Below are positions 45,245 to 56,340 of a stretch of 64,000 bases of DNA, one piece after another. This DNA comes from Pinus tabuliformis (taxonomy: Eukaryota > Streptophyta > Pinopsida > Pinales > Pinaceae). Numbering within the stretch: the stretch's first letter is position 1; each line of letters opens with the position of its first letter. The DNA lies in contig CM062804.1 in assembly GCA_031772625.1 (NCBI GenBank), positions 1,019,254,514-1,019,318,513 on the forward strand, read 5' to 3'. A program made the translations under genes and the position numbers. The notes beneath the pieces were generated by a model that saw nothing but the letters and a program-made list of their open reading frames with translations, was not told where the DNA came from and searched no databases.

Positions 45245-45660
45245 TGAAGATAATGGTTTTGTGTGGTTGACCCATAATTGTTGGTTTGTGGATGACCCAA
45301 AACCAAGTGTTATTGAAGAGAAGGCTTTGGTGTGGTTAACTGATAACCATAGGTTTATAGACGACCCAAAACCAATTGTTATTAAGGACAAGGGTTTTGT
45401 GTTGTTGGCCTATAACCGTGGGTTTGTGGATGACCCATAACCATGGTGAACAAATATCTAAGGATAGAAATGCCCTATAATGCTTGTGGGCCAACTGTGA
45501 TACTAACAGTCTGCAGCCTAGCAAACGGAATTCAATGACAAGGTTTTTGTGTGATTAATCCATAACCTTGGGTTTTTGGATGACCCGTGACCATAATGAA
45601 CGAGGGTTCGAGGATAGATATACCCTGTAATGCTTGTGGGCCAATTGTGATACTCGTTGT
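45245..45660. repeat. Two interleaved tandem repeat families
   Basis: Units of about 75-80 bp around TTTGTGGATGACCCAAAACC (near 45,285, 45,360 and 45,420), followed by a doublet of about 125-135 bp around CCCTATAATGCTTGTGGGCC (near 45,470 and 45,627). Minus-strand frames here are repeat read-through (GFGSS...VNHTK). Confidence 0.65.
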
Positions 45661-46109
45661 GCATGACATAGCAAATAGACCTCAAGATAGTTCACTTTTC
45701 GGTCTACTTGGTAGAAATCTAGTAGCTTATCTTTGTAGATTCTCACTATCCAATGAGATGTGGTAAACTCAAGTTTACATTTTTGGTTTCCGTTGTTGTG
45801 ATTTGATAGTCCTTCCATGACATCACCTTGACATCAAGAGGGGTACTCTGTCACAACCTCTTATGCTCAGTCATGACACCCAAACATTATTGGCTAAGTG
45901 GATTGAAAGGTTTCTCTTTCAAAGGTTGAGGGCCCAATATAGATGGTTGTGCAATAGGAAGAGCATATTATGCATGTATAAGAGTATAACACAATTGATG
46001 AAGAACTCCATCAAGTCTTATGTGTTTTTCTAATCTTGTCTTCAATGCAGAATGTCTAAATTATCGATGTAGGATTTGCAAAACCAAATGGACATGCTAA
46101 GTCTCCTTT

Positions 46110-47520
46110 ACTTAAGCTTGATGTGAAGTTTGAATTGTTGATGTATGATGGAGAACTGAATCCTAAAATTTTAGATAATTGGGTTCGTCAAATTGAATTT
46201 TATTGCAAGATCCAAACATTAATGATGATGACACTAAAATGCAACTTGCTTCTTTTCATCTAGGAGGTACAACTCTCATATGGTGTGAGGCAAAAACTCA
46301 AGAAGATATTAAGAAAAGTGGTAAGATTATCTCTTCTTGGAATTATTTTATTGCAACATTAAGAAAACAATTTTATCCATTGGCATACAAGGAACAAGCA
46401 TTTATGAGATGGAAAAACCTTAAACAAGCTAAAGGACAAAGTGTCCAAAGATATACTCAATAATTTCATAAGCAAGCTTTAATTCTGGGTATCCCTATGG
46501 ATACATAAGAGACGCTTATGAAATATATTGGTGGTTTACATAGCTATCTTAGACACACTATTCTTATGTTTAATCCAACTATGTTAGATGAAGTATGTGT
46601 GCAAGCTACACATCTAGAAAATCGAGGTAGGAATGTAAGTATGTGACACGATTTCTCAAAGAAACCATCCAAGCCATTTGTTGATAAGTCAAAGGGGAAA
46701 GGTAAATGAAAGCAAAAAAAAAAGACATCTATTGTTATGAAGGAAGAAAGGAAAATGACTTGCAAGCATTGTTCAAAAGAAGGTCACGATGAAGACCATT
46801 GTTGGAAATTACATCGTGAATTGAGGCCAAAGAAGTTCAACAATAAGGGGAAACAAAACATTGTTACTACAAGGCAACAAGATTTGGGATTTGATTCAGG
46901 TGATGAAACCAAGATCATAGCCATGGGAATGGAAGGTATATCTACTACCGCAAGTACTAGTCTTATAATTCTCGAAATGATAAAGAGAGGAATGAGATTT
47001 TCCATATTAGAGTGGTTATAAAGCATATTAAGGTTGATACATTCTTTGATAGTGGGTCTCAGGCCAATCTTAGTTCTAAAGATATTGTCAAGTAACTTAA
47101 TTTGAAACAACACCTCATGCAAAGCCATACCCTTTGGGATGGGTATGTGGAGATGCTAAATTGCAAGTAACTAGAAAATGTAAACTTAAATTTGTAATTA
47201 CTACTAATTTTATTGATGAGGTTGGGCTTGATGTTGTACCACTTGACACATGTGGGATTGTCTTAGGGAGTCCATATTTATATGATCGGAAGGCTATATT
47301 CTATCATCATGAGAACAGGTATCATCTTTTCAAAGGTGAGACAAAATATGTTGTAAGAGCACATCACAAGAAAATGTATTTATCTTTTGTCAACGCAAGT
47401 CAAATGAAGAGGATGGTAAATATCATGAGAACAAGTATCATCTTTTCAAAAGTGAGACAAAATATATTGTAAGAGCACATCACAAGAAAATTAATTTATC
47501 TCTTGTCAGTGCAGGTGTTT
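46110..47520 (+). pseudogene. Ty3/gypsy gag-protease remnant
   Basis: Broken plus-strand polyprotein. Gag: MQLASFHLGGTTLIWCEAKT, WNYFIATLRKQFYP, WKNLKQAKGQSVQRY, and then a stop at 46,461. Zinc knuckle near 46,763-46,806 reads CKHCSKEGHDEDHC, perfect C-x2-C-x4-H-x4-C. Aspartic protease near 47,030-47,065 has FFDSGSQANL (catalytic Asp in DSG), later LDTCGIVLGSPYLYD and YHLFKG. No reverse transcriptase or integrase follows. LTRs for this piece were not found. The role in the family is particle assembly and polyprotein cleavage; dead here. Confidence 0.75.
47311..47515. repeat. ~110-bp tandem duplication in the protease remnant
   Basis: ATCATGAGAACAGGTATCAT to CAAGAAAATGTATTTATC is repeated from about 47,421 with few changes. 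Confidence 0.85.
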
Positions 47521-48318
47521 GGTAATTTAATTGGTGTTAAATTACTTACGTGAATTATCAACGAGGGCTAGTAAACTGATGAAATGCATGTGCATTGTTT
47601 GTGCTAGGAGTCATTATTTAAACAATTCCTAAGTTAATATGAGATATCGAAATGCACACGTTTCTCTACAGCTATGTAAGTAATTAAATCACTCATAAAA
47701 ATGAAATTGATTATATTGATCTTGCTTAAAAGAAAATTCATACTCTTCAGGCTTACTTAAAGTAAAATCAAACACATACTTTTCTTTTAAACAAAATCAC
47801 ACATATACTTTGCTTCAAATGGATTCACACGCACACTCTTGCTTTAAATGAAATCACACACACACTTGCTTGCATTGAAACATTAACACTTTAAATGAAT
47901 CTATTCTTGACAAAAAGAAGGATTATCTCTGCAGATTGAAGTCCTATCTATATAACTGCAATGTAAAGTTATGCTCTATCCATGTGCACAAGAGATCTCG
48001 CTTCACTCAACAATAAAATGATTAAATGAACCTGCTACAAAACAATATGAAACTTACATTCAAAAATCAAAACTTGAGTGATTAAACTAACTAACAAAAT
48101 TCTACAAGAAACACAGAATAAAATACTATTTGAAAATAAAAGAAAACTTTATTATCTCGAGGGGGACCTCCTACGAGAAGTAGGTATCAATATGATGCCT
48201 TCACAAGATGATTAACCACACATATGGGTTACACAACACAGAAATGAGAACGAAACAAATTTTATATATAAAACAAATTGTTTATAACATAAAATTCCAA
48301 GTTGGTGTATGTCATGCC
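47521..48318. other. Unassigned, partly LTR-like
   Basis: Contains short CACAC-rich simple sequence (47,770-47,880). From about 48,130 there is minus-strand LTR-like sequence (TTATTATCTCGAGGGGGACC resembles CTTGCCTCTTCGAGGGGGC in the LTR at 50,184). Confidence 0.35.
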
Positions 48319-48554
48319 GAGAGGTATATTTATAAAAATCCCGCGCATTAAATGTTTCAGATCATTACGCCTTATGCTAATCGACACTAGATAAAATTAA
48401 CATTAAGAGATAAAATAGTGTGATTTCCTCATGATTTTCTATTCTCGGCATATTTATAAAACTCCCGTGCATTAAATGTTTCAGATCATTACGCCTTATG
48501 CTAATCGACACTAGCTAAAATTAACATTAAGATATAAAATAGTGTGATTTCCTC
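48319..48554 (-). repeat. Tandem doublet (123-bp period) carrying a TATA-like motif
   Basis: Two head-to-tail units; the shared word AATGTTTCAG falls at 48,351 and 48,474. Each unit carries TATTTATAAA near its start (minus strand TTTATAAATA), so the likely promoter part of a decayed minus-strand LTR has been doubled. The second unit abuts the gag remnant at 48,555. Confidence 0.7.
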
Positions 48555-49513
48555 TGGTCCCTCAAAGGGTGGGGCTTCCTCAGATGAACTGTGATCAATA
48601 GCATCAATTTGAAAGAATTTGGGTTCCTTGCATTTATGCCCCGGGGAGTATTTGTCATCACAGTAGTAACACAATCCTTGCTTTCTTCTTTTCGCCATTT
48701 CTGCTGGTGACACATTTTGAACCTTAAGTGTTTGGGTAGTGCTCGGAGCCTAGGTGGGGTGTCCCTTGGCTATGAAATTTGGACGAGGCGATTGGGCAGC
48801 TAAAGCACATTCCACTTCATGAGCTGTTGTGCAAGCTACTGGCCATCTGGCTGGGTGGTGCATCCGGATGTGGGCTTGTACGGCATCTTTGAGACCACTG
48901 ATAAAACATTCCAAGTAGAATTCATCTGCCAAACCTCTTGTGTTGAAGGATAATGCTTCAAATGTTGTAATATATTCTTGTACTATGCATGTTTGTCTCA
49001 GCTTAATAAGACGACCCAAAAAATTAGATTCTTGTTCAAAGCGGTCACAAATGGCTTTTGAGAATATTCACCAAGTAATTGACCGTGCATAGCATTTTTG
49101 ATGCCACTACCACCATTGCCATCTTTCTTGGTCCAAGTAAATGCTTCCCACACTTAGCTTAGTCTCATCATATCTGATGTGATTCAACGTGAAGTGTTGG
49201 TCCATTTGTGATAGCCATATGGCGGGATGAGATCCATCAAATTTGTACATGTCCAGCTTGGGTGGTCGAGGGTGGGAATGTTGGTGGTTTCCCTGGAAGT
49301 GAAGAGAATGGCTAGATTCGCCCTCATGGTCTTCATTAAAACATATGCCTCTAATTGTAACACTGACTTGCCGTTTTGTGAGCGGTGTCCGTTAATGCCT
49401 AGATCTGCTTCGTTAGCTCCTCCAACTTTTTTTCAAGGGTGTCCATCTTTTCATTGGCCATAGCTTGAGCTTTGGTTTCTACCATGCACAAATCTAGTTC
49501 ACTTGTCGTCATT
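48555..49513 (-). pseudogene. Ty3/gypsy gag with zinc knuckle
   Basis: ATG at 49,513: MTTSELDLCMVETKAQ, then an amphipathic KMDTLEKKLEELTKQ coiled-coil-like helix ended by TAG. Later FDGSHPAIWLSQMDQHF and LNHIRYDETKL near 49,150-49,240, and FISGLKDAVQAHI near 48,870. The knuckle near 48,625-48,675 reads LCYYCDDKYSPGHKC (C-x2-C-x6-7-H-x-C type, common in chromovirus-like gags). Several stops and frame changes. Confidence 0.7.
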
Positions 49514-50170
49514 GTGAAAAAAATTGGGACCACCCGAAAATTTGAAGTTGACAAGTGAATGGTACCACCCTGCTCAGCACATCGTCCTGATTCTTATGGG
49601 CTAAGTCTGCTATAAGCGTCCTGGGATTTGGCAAAGAATATTATGGGCAATCTTTAGAGAGACGAGGGAACTATGGTCTCAAGGAGTGTCAGGTGCTATA
49701 GATCACAATATACATAAGGGTCCAATAGTAGTACTTGGCCCAATATTTCAAGGCATTAACTAAGGAAGATCAATTGTACCCTTAGCCGTACTACCCGACT
49801 ACCCTATCATACGTGCGAGTAATCTCCCAGAGTGTTCTTCTCGGTGTACTATAGTAGCAAGATGGTTGCCGGATTATCTACGGCGAGGTTTGAGGTGAGC
49901 CTAGGGGGCTTCCGATATACCCAAAGGGTATGTGGAAGACAATCTGTGCGTGGTTTTGTCTAATGTGCTACTACTCGAAGGGGTACCCATAGGGGTTACA
50001 AGGGAGTCCAACAAGTGTGACCACCTTGTGTATTTCCCATGTGCATGCCTCCCCAAATCCACAGGTTTATTCGCTCAACGACAGATCCTGTGTTTTAAAG
50101 ACGTTGGAGCACATCTCTAGCCAAAAGAAAAATCTGCTAAAAATGGAGATCCCACCGGCCCTGGAAAGTT
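49514..50170 (-). other. Leader region of the Ty3/gypsy element
   Basis: Between the primer site and gag; no conserved frame recognised. Confidence 0.5.
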
Positions 50171-50181
50171 CTATGATACCA
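50171..50181 (-). other. Primer binding site, Ty3/gypsy element
   Basis: Minus strand TGGTATCATAG, two bases from the LTR end; initiator-Met tRNA type with one mismatch. Confidence 0.75.
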
Positions 50182-50183
50182 CT

Positions 50184-50619
50184 TGTTATGCTCTTGACCT
50201 ATGAGAAGATGCCAAAATACCAAATATGTGAAGAAATACAACCCAAAACATGGAGCAAATGAGAAATAACAACATGTATTTTATTATTCAGAAAGGAAAA
50301 CAATGTTAACTTGCCTCTTCGAGGGGGCAACCTCCGATAGAGCAAGGCTTGGTTACAAAATAAGATACGACACTCCTCAATGGGGAGTCTCTATCCCTTT
50401 TATAGGATTCATACATGCAATACCATGGGTCAGTACCACGGTTCTTATTAATACCATCTATCTAATACTATGGCCCATTTGCAACTAATTGCGGTCCCTT
50501 CTTTAAATGTGGGTCAACCACTTACAATTATTAATATGGGCTTTATTGACTCTTTAACTAACTATAACTATGACTCGACCCTATTACATAAATAAGGGGG
50601 TTAGGGTTGGACCCTAACA
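50184..50619 (-). repeat. 5' LTR of the Ty3/gypsy element
   Basis: 436 bp; plus-strand ends TGTTA and TAACA are complementary. Minus-strand CCTATAAAAG (50,397-50,406) is a TATA box and AATAAA (50,280-50,285) a poly(A) signal, in the right order for a promoter-bearing LTR. Confidence 0.75.
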
Positions 50620-51571
50620 CTCTGCTAGTAGTGGGGAATGCACACTCCCTCTGAACCTGTATGGAAGGTGATCCTACACTAGTGGCCTCACAAGTTATGA
50701 ACCCAAACTCCCGATCAAAGCTCTCTAAGAAGCTCTCTATCTCTGCAGAAGTTGCAATGGATTTGTCTTTCCCTTTCCTGTTCGTATTCTCTAGACACAC
50801 AACATCATAGTGTCCCAACTTTTAACAATTCCAACATTTGACTTTGGAATAGTCCTTCTCCTTGTTCTGCTGCTTGCCTTTACCTTTTCCTTTGCCTCCA
50901 TTGTTGGAAGCTTGCTTCTTTCCTCTGCCCTTCTTACCTCTTGCTAACAATGCCACATTGTCATCCTCCTCCACCTATTTGGCTGCCCCAAAATGGCTCT
51001 TTCTGATTTCATTCTGAATGCAATCATCCCACAACCTCTCCCAATTGGGAAGGCTTTTCCGTGCAACAATGCCATCCACAAAATTCTCCCAAGTCTTGGG
51101 AAGACCATTCAAAGCAATCCTCACCAACTCAGTGGGTGCAATGATCTCACCTATGGCTTCCAACTCATCTCTCACTGAAGCGATCTTTGTGAGGTATGTT
51201 GTAACACTGTCAGTCTTAGCCATTTCAATGGCCTTCAATTTCTCCTTTAGGACCATTTTTCTGTTTTCATTTGAGCTCTGGTAAAGACTGGTCAAGGTTG
51301 TCCACATCTCATGTGCATAAGTCTTTCCTCTCACATGAGGAATGACATCATCTTTGACTCCTTCCAGAATCAATCTTTTTGCCTTAGCATTCTTTTTGTT
51401 AAACTCTGCCAACTGTATAGGGTCAGCATGCACTACTACTAGGTTCTGTGCGGTATTTATCATAATGCCCCAAACTTCTTCTTCCTCAAAGATGCTTTGG
51501 ATTCTCTCCTTCCATGCACTGTAGTTGTTATGCCCATCCAACCTGTCTTCCACTCTCAAACCCAAAGACAT
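50620..51571 (-). pseudogene. Ty1/copia gag
   Basis: ATG at 51,571. The first 198 codons are open and typical of copia gag (UBN2-type): LDGHNNYSAWKERIQSIF, AHEMWTTLTSLYQSSNENRK, then LKAIEMAKTDSVTTYLTKI, LNGLPKTWENFV. A TAG follows at 50,975. Past it the frame continues with a basic region (GKKGRGKKQ), a CCHC knuckle CWNC(stop)KLGHYDVVC broken by another stop, and an acidic linker to 50,640, where the Ty3/gypsy LTR cuts in. Initiator-Met primer site and LTR lie 125 bp upstream. The role in the family is nucleocapsid/particle protein. Confidence 0.82.
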
Positions 51572-51695
51572 GTTTCATTGTCCTACCAAACTGAAATTTT
51601 CAAATTTGTGGTAAAGATTTCTGCTTTCTGTGTAAAAATCAACTTGTTGTAATTGTCACTTTGTTGTCCCAAACTGCACTTTTTAGCCAACCAAC

Positions 51696-51706
51696 CTCTG
51701 ATACCA
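51696..51706 (-). other. Primer binding site, Ty1/copia element
   Basis: Minus strand TGGTATCAGAG, a perfect match to the usual plant copia initiator-Met primer site, adjacent to the LTR end. Confidence 0.85.
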
Positions 51707-52900
51707 TGAAGAAATTTCAACCCCCACTCCAGTTATCAGGTTTTCTTATCACTCCATGCATTTAGTTTTAAATCCAAGCATGATAAAAGTTCTAAAATCT
51801 GGAAATGACAATATTTTTTTTAAAACCAAATTTAGAAGTTTCACAACTGTTGAAATTGCAGAAATAAAACACAGCAAAATTATGACAACCACACACAGAA
51901 AATAACACAGTGATTTTTGGTCAACATGACCCTGACAAAACCCCCTACAACTCTTGGGGAAACGAGTTTGAGAGCTCTTATTTATTTCTAAAAATGCTTT
52001 TACAAAGAAACTGAAATACATAGTGAAAATTTCAGCAACCACAAATTAGAACTTATTTCGATTTCTGTGCTCGTATTCCACCTCGAAAATCGTGTCAATC
52101 AACAAATAGCCAAAATAGAAATTTTTCCAGCAATAAAACAACATTAAATGATGTACGATCTGCCTCGAAAAGCGTGCCCAAAACTTGTTGTATGAAGCAT
52201 ACAGATTTCAACAGTACGACTGCCTCAAAATTCGTGCCCTTAATTTTGTCCCTCTTCCTCGATTTTTGTGTTGTCCCTCTTTCTCGATATCTGTGCCTTT
52301 CTCCTGCTATACGATTTTGCCTTGAGATGCATGCCAATAAATGTTGTTGCCTAGATTTACTGAAATGTCTTCTTGCTACTCTCCTTCACTTCCTCACTGC
52401 TCAGAAATTTTCTCCTTGCTCTCTCTTCTCTTTCTCTCAAATGCTCATGAAAGAACGAATTGATCTCTTTTTTTCCTCCTCCTTTTACTCTCTAAATGAC
52501 ATTTTGAGTTACCCTAAAATCTAATGGCTAAGATTCATTTAGATCTAGGGATGAGAATAAATGTGCATTTAATTCTCACTTTCTATTTTTTAACTCACCC
52601 ACTTAAATAAATACCTACTTAGATTTTTATTTCTATAGTCACTTGTTCACTTTCTAATTCTTCATTGGCATTAATAAAGTCACCTTTAAATTAGAATGTA
52701 ACTTTACCACTTATAAAGTCACTTTTAAATGAGAATGTAACTTTACCACTTATAAAGTCACTTTTAAATTAAATTGCGTTTACCACTTATAAAGTCACTT
52801 TAGGAGAAAAGTACAAATAAATTTGGACACTTTTCCTTAGTCCAAATATCAAAGCCCTAGGGAACCACTTGTACTTTGGTACCCAAATTTTAACAGGAAC
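51707..52900 (-). repeat. LTR of the Ty1/copia element, outer end unresolved
   Basis: Begins TGAAGAAATTTC directly beside the primer site. The outer end was not found: candidate ...CTTCA endings occur near 52,389 and 52,939. Inside, about six copies of a motif like TGCCTCGAAAATCGTGCC lie at 52,080-52,335, possible transcriptional elements. Confidence 0.45.
52670..52805. repeat. ~45-bp tandem repeat, 3-4 units
   Basis: Units around CCACTTATAAAGTCACTTTT followed by AAATTAGAATGTAACTTTA. Confidence 0.85.
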
Positions 52901-53769
52901 ACCATTGGTTTGGGTAGCTATTGCAACACCCTGGTACCTTCACTGTTGATGGTTGTTTCTATAACACCTCATCCACATTGTTGCAAGACCTCTCATAGTT
53001 GTAATGAGACAAGATCCATATAACACAAGTCAACCACTAATGCCTTGTTGTCACCATTGGACACTCAGTGAAAGGACTAACCACTCGTTGCCTAACAAAG
53101 GAAACAAGAGGTGGTTCACACCATCCAGCATGGGAACTTCACTGTAATTGTTTTGACTAACCTTCTAACTATCATGAAGGCCAATGAATCAGTAGTTGCT
53201 TGACAAATTTATGTTTTGGCTATATTTTTGTAATGAGGGGAGATAGCCTAAAAATTTGAGATTCTCATGGTTGTCCTTAGACCTCAAGATTAAATTAAGA
53301 ATTGAGTATTATGTATATATATCATGCTCCACTTGAGAAAGGGGGAAAGGGAGAGGAGAATCAAACAATTGTAATTTCATTCTAGTAAATTTTATCTACT
53401 TAAATCTCACTAATTTTTGTTTAGATATATTCATGTATGTGTTGATAGTGTAAATCTTCTGCTAGACATTTAACAATGCCTCATTTGAGGAGGCAGGGCC
53501 CCTTCGTTAGTTAGGTATTGCATGTACTTTATCTTAACATAGTTTTTATTTCCATTTGCATCATAGTTGTTAATAAGCTACTATGTTTTCTAATTATAAA
53601 TACTAGTTATGTTTTAGATTCCCTATATTGTAATTCTAGCCAACAATTTTCCAATATGCCAAATATAATCAATCCATTTTAGCATGTGTGTTTCTTCTAC
53701 AAAGTCAAGGATTGAACAAACAACTTAATTTAGTCACCAATTTACTTTCTTGTTTTATTTTGATGCAAG
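52901..53769. other. Unassigned sequence
   Basis: No domain, repeat or RNA gene recognised. Confidence 0.35.
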
Positions 53770-54010
53770 ATTGTTTTCCTTTCTTGCAAAGTGTTTCCTT
53801 TTAGTAAATTGTGATTTCCTTTTCTGCAAGAGTGTTTTCTTTCAACAAGTGTGTTTTTTTTCCTTTTAGAAAAGTGTGATTTCCCTTCTGTAAGAGTGTT
53901 GTAGTTAACATTTCAATTCATGCAAGTGTGAATCTTTTAAACCCTGCGACTGTGAACCTTTCAATTCATGCAAGTGTGAATCCTTCAATTCCTACAGGTG
54001 TGAGGTTTGT
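53770..54010. repeat. Degenerate ~25-35-bp tandem repeat
   Basis: Alternating words such as TGCAAGTGTGAATC, TTTCAATTCA and GTGTTTTCTTT recur about eight times. Confidence 0.65.
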
Positions 54011-55033
54011 TTTGCCTATAGTTTGATAAAAACATAACATTCAACTCTACAATACTTAATTAATGTTGCAACCTCATTAGCACTTAACAAATTGTATTAT
54101 CATATATGGTGCACAGCAATTCACAAGTTCCAAACAAACACAAAATTGACAATTAAATGTACAATTTTCTCATTTATCTACTAAGAAATTATAAGGTAAT
54201 TGAAAAATCCATCAATTTTTGTGTCATTGCTAGGAAACTGTCAATAACACAATAGTTGTTTTGTTGCATGGTTTGATTGAGCAAATATTTTCCTTTTATA
54301 AGCTTGGTGTGATTTGTTTTTATTCAAAAAAAATTGTAAGTTGGTTTGTTTAAGAAAGCATGTCTCTTTACATTATCATGCATAAAATTAGAGATCAACA
54401 AGGTAGATTTGTTAGATTTGTCAAAATTCCCCACAAAACTAACATTGTAGGACAATCACAAGAGGAAAACGGGCATGCTCAACCTAATTACTTAACTCCC
54501 ACTAGCTAGCCCTCTTCCCAAAAAGAAGTTTCAATCTTCCATATAGGGACTTGAGACCATGGAAGCTCATCTTCTATGCAAACAACGATACTATTCCATG
54601 AAGGCCACATAGAAAAGAAATTCCATTTGGAGGAGTTGATCTTTCCTTACTCTCCCAAAGCACCTTAAGAGGAAGAGGACATATTTTATGAGGAAATGCA
54701 CAAGAGGACGATGTTAAGGAGGATACATCCACTTTTGAATTCCCCATTAGAGAATGAGCAGAAGAAACTAAGATGAAGAATATCCCACACTCATCCTTAC
54801 CCAATTTCCATGGTTTATATAAAGAAAATTGGGACACCTTCCTCTTCAAGTAAATTTATCTTTGTAGAAGCTAGGACTATGTATTGGATATCGAAAAGTT
54901 GAAGAAAATTTTTCCTACCATGCACAAGAATGTTGCATTGTGTTGACTCATGGGTATTGGTAGAGATGATATCTGCAATTGGGAAAAAATGAAGAGAAAG
55001 TTCCTGGGAAAATATCAAGATTATTGCAAGGAC
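54011..55033. other. Unassigned sequence
   Basis: Minus-strand frames of 91 (54,574-54,849) and 100 codons (54,815-55,117) have no recognisable domain. Part is probably retroelement sequence joined to the gag remnant beyond the SINE. Confidence 0.3.
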
Positions 55034-55051
55034 AAGGACTAAAATGAGGAA
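55034..55051. repeat. Target site duplication of SINE, left
   Basis: AAGGACTAAAATGAGGAA, identical to 55,234-55,251. Confidence 0.92.
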
Positions 55052-55233
55052 AGCCCCGAGGGATAGCTCAAATGGTCGAGTTCCCGTTGATAGTACTCTC
55101 CCGGTTTGGGAGGTCACGGGGTCAAATCTCCTCGACGCCCTCGGGGTCAGGCCTGATGGCCGTGCAGCTTTACGTGGACGTAGCGGCCCACCTCCGGTGC
55201 CCCGTGAACCACATCGAAAAAAAAAAAAAAAAA
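55052..55233 (+). mobile_element. tRNA-derived SINE
   Basis: 182 bp between perfect 18-bp target site duplications. The head carries a polymerase III A-box-like GGATAGCTCAAATGG and a B-box-like GGGGTCAAATCTCC about 35 bp later. The body is GC-rich (CTCGGGGTCAGGCCTGATGG) and the tail is an A-run of about 19. It does not fold as a complete tRNA gene. It would depend on LINE enzymes for movement; which partner is unknown. Confidence 0.9.
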
Positions 55234-55251
55234 AAGGACTAAAATGAGGAA
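55234..55251. repeat. Target site duplication of SINE, right
   Basis: Exact copy of 55,034-55,051. Confidence 0.92.
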
Positions 55252-56340
55252 GTATTTAAAAAGACTAAGAATGAATATGAAAGATTGGAAGACTATGTCA
55301 AATGATTCAATTACAACCTACAGTGGGAAATACAAGTAGACTTGGCTCCAGAGACACTACGTCTTCTTGTTGCTTGGAATTCATGATGATTGTATAAACC
55401 TCTTGAATTAATAGACAACATAGGATATGTCTATCGACAACCTTATGATGCCATTGTTTAACTATGTCAAAAATATTTTAGAGGGACATCAAAGAATAGG
55501 AAAGGACCAAGAGATATATTAGTGAAAGTTATCAAAATTATTGCCAATGGAGTTACTAGAGTTTATATTGGGAATGTGCTAGAAGAATTCAAGTTTGTTA
55601 TACACAATTCACTAAGTTCTCAATTAGACACGCTATAATTGAACGAGGAAGGATCATATTTGGCTTTGGAAATCTTTTAGCAAAGTGGAGGAGAAAGCAC
55701 CCAATGAAGGTTTGTGTGATTTATAGCTAAGACCATGCCACAAGTAAGTGTCCATCTTTACCTGGAACGAAAAATATGTGTCAGGAAGCTTACGAACCTG
55801 AGAAAATGTGTTTTATCTCTTAGAAGCATCCATGGCATCCCAAGCCTCAAGAAATGATCCTGGATCAATCTCAATATTTTGATTTTTGCTAGTTTAACAC
55901 TTCAATGCAATACTTTTCTCCGCAATGGTGTTTAGTTACCTAACCATAGATGGCTCCCTCGCCAAACCAGCTCCCTCGCCAAACAAAATTTGGTAGAAAG
56001 GGTGGAAGAATCCATCCTTTGGTGGTTCTCAATAGGAATTCTTACATCCTCCCATGTAACTCCTTCCTTCTCTACCAATAAAACCATCCACATCAGCCTC
56101 TCCTTGACCTAAACTTCTTGCACAATCAATCTCTAACCACAATAATGGTAAGACAATTCAACCAACACAAGTTGTTGGGCTTGATATCTACCCTACTTAC
56201 TTTATTTCCTCCCTAGAATGTCATGATATCCATCTTAGGTCAAGGAAGACTCAACTACAGAAAAAAGGTCAAGGAAGACTCTCAATAAAGAAACTCCTCT
56301 AGTACAAATAGATCTTAATGAGGAGGCTTTGAATGAAGAA
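55252..56340 (+). pseudogene. Ty3-type gag remnant carrying the SINE
   Basis: Broken plus frame: EDYVKxFNYNLQ, DLAPETLRLLVAW, then YVYRQPYDAI, KYFRGTSKNRKG. A C-terminal knuckle near 55,715-55,760 reads CVIYSxDHATSKCPSLPG, with the second Cys replaced by Tyr. The arrangement is that of a retrotransposon gag ending in a zinc knuckle. Many stops. The SINE sits near its start. Confidence 0.5.

Larger units (their letters stand above)
48555..50619 (-). mobile_element. Ty3/gypsy element, 5' half only
   Basis: Minus-strand order from the right: LTR (50,184-50,619), initiator-Met type primer site, about 650 bp leader, gag ending in a CCHC-type knuckle at 48,560. Protease, polymerase and the other LTR are missing at an abrupt border with the repeat doublet on the left. 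On the right it borders the copia gag remnant, apparently inserted into it. Confidence 0.75.

Noticed and set aside
55059-55130. Possible tRNA gene
   Set aside because: A- and B-box-like words belong to the SINE head; acceptor stem and anticodon arm do not form.
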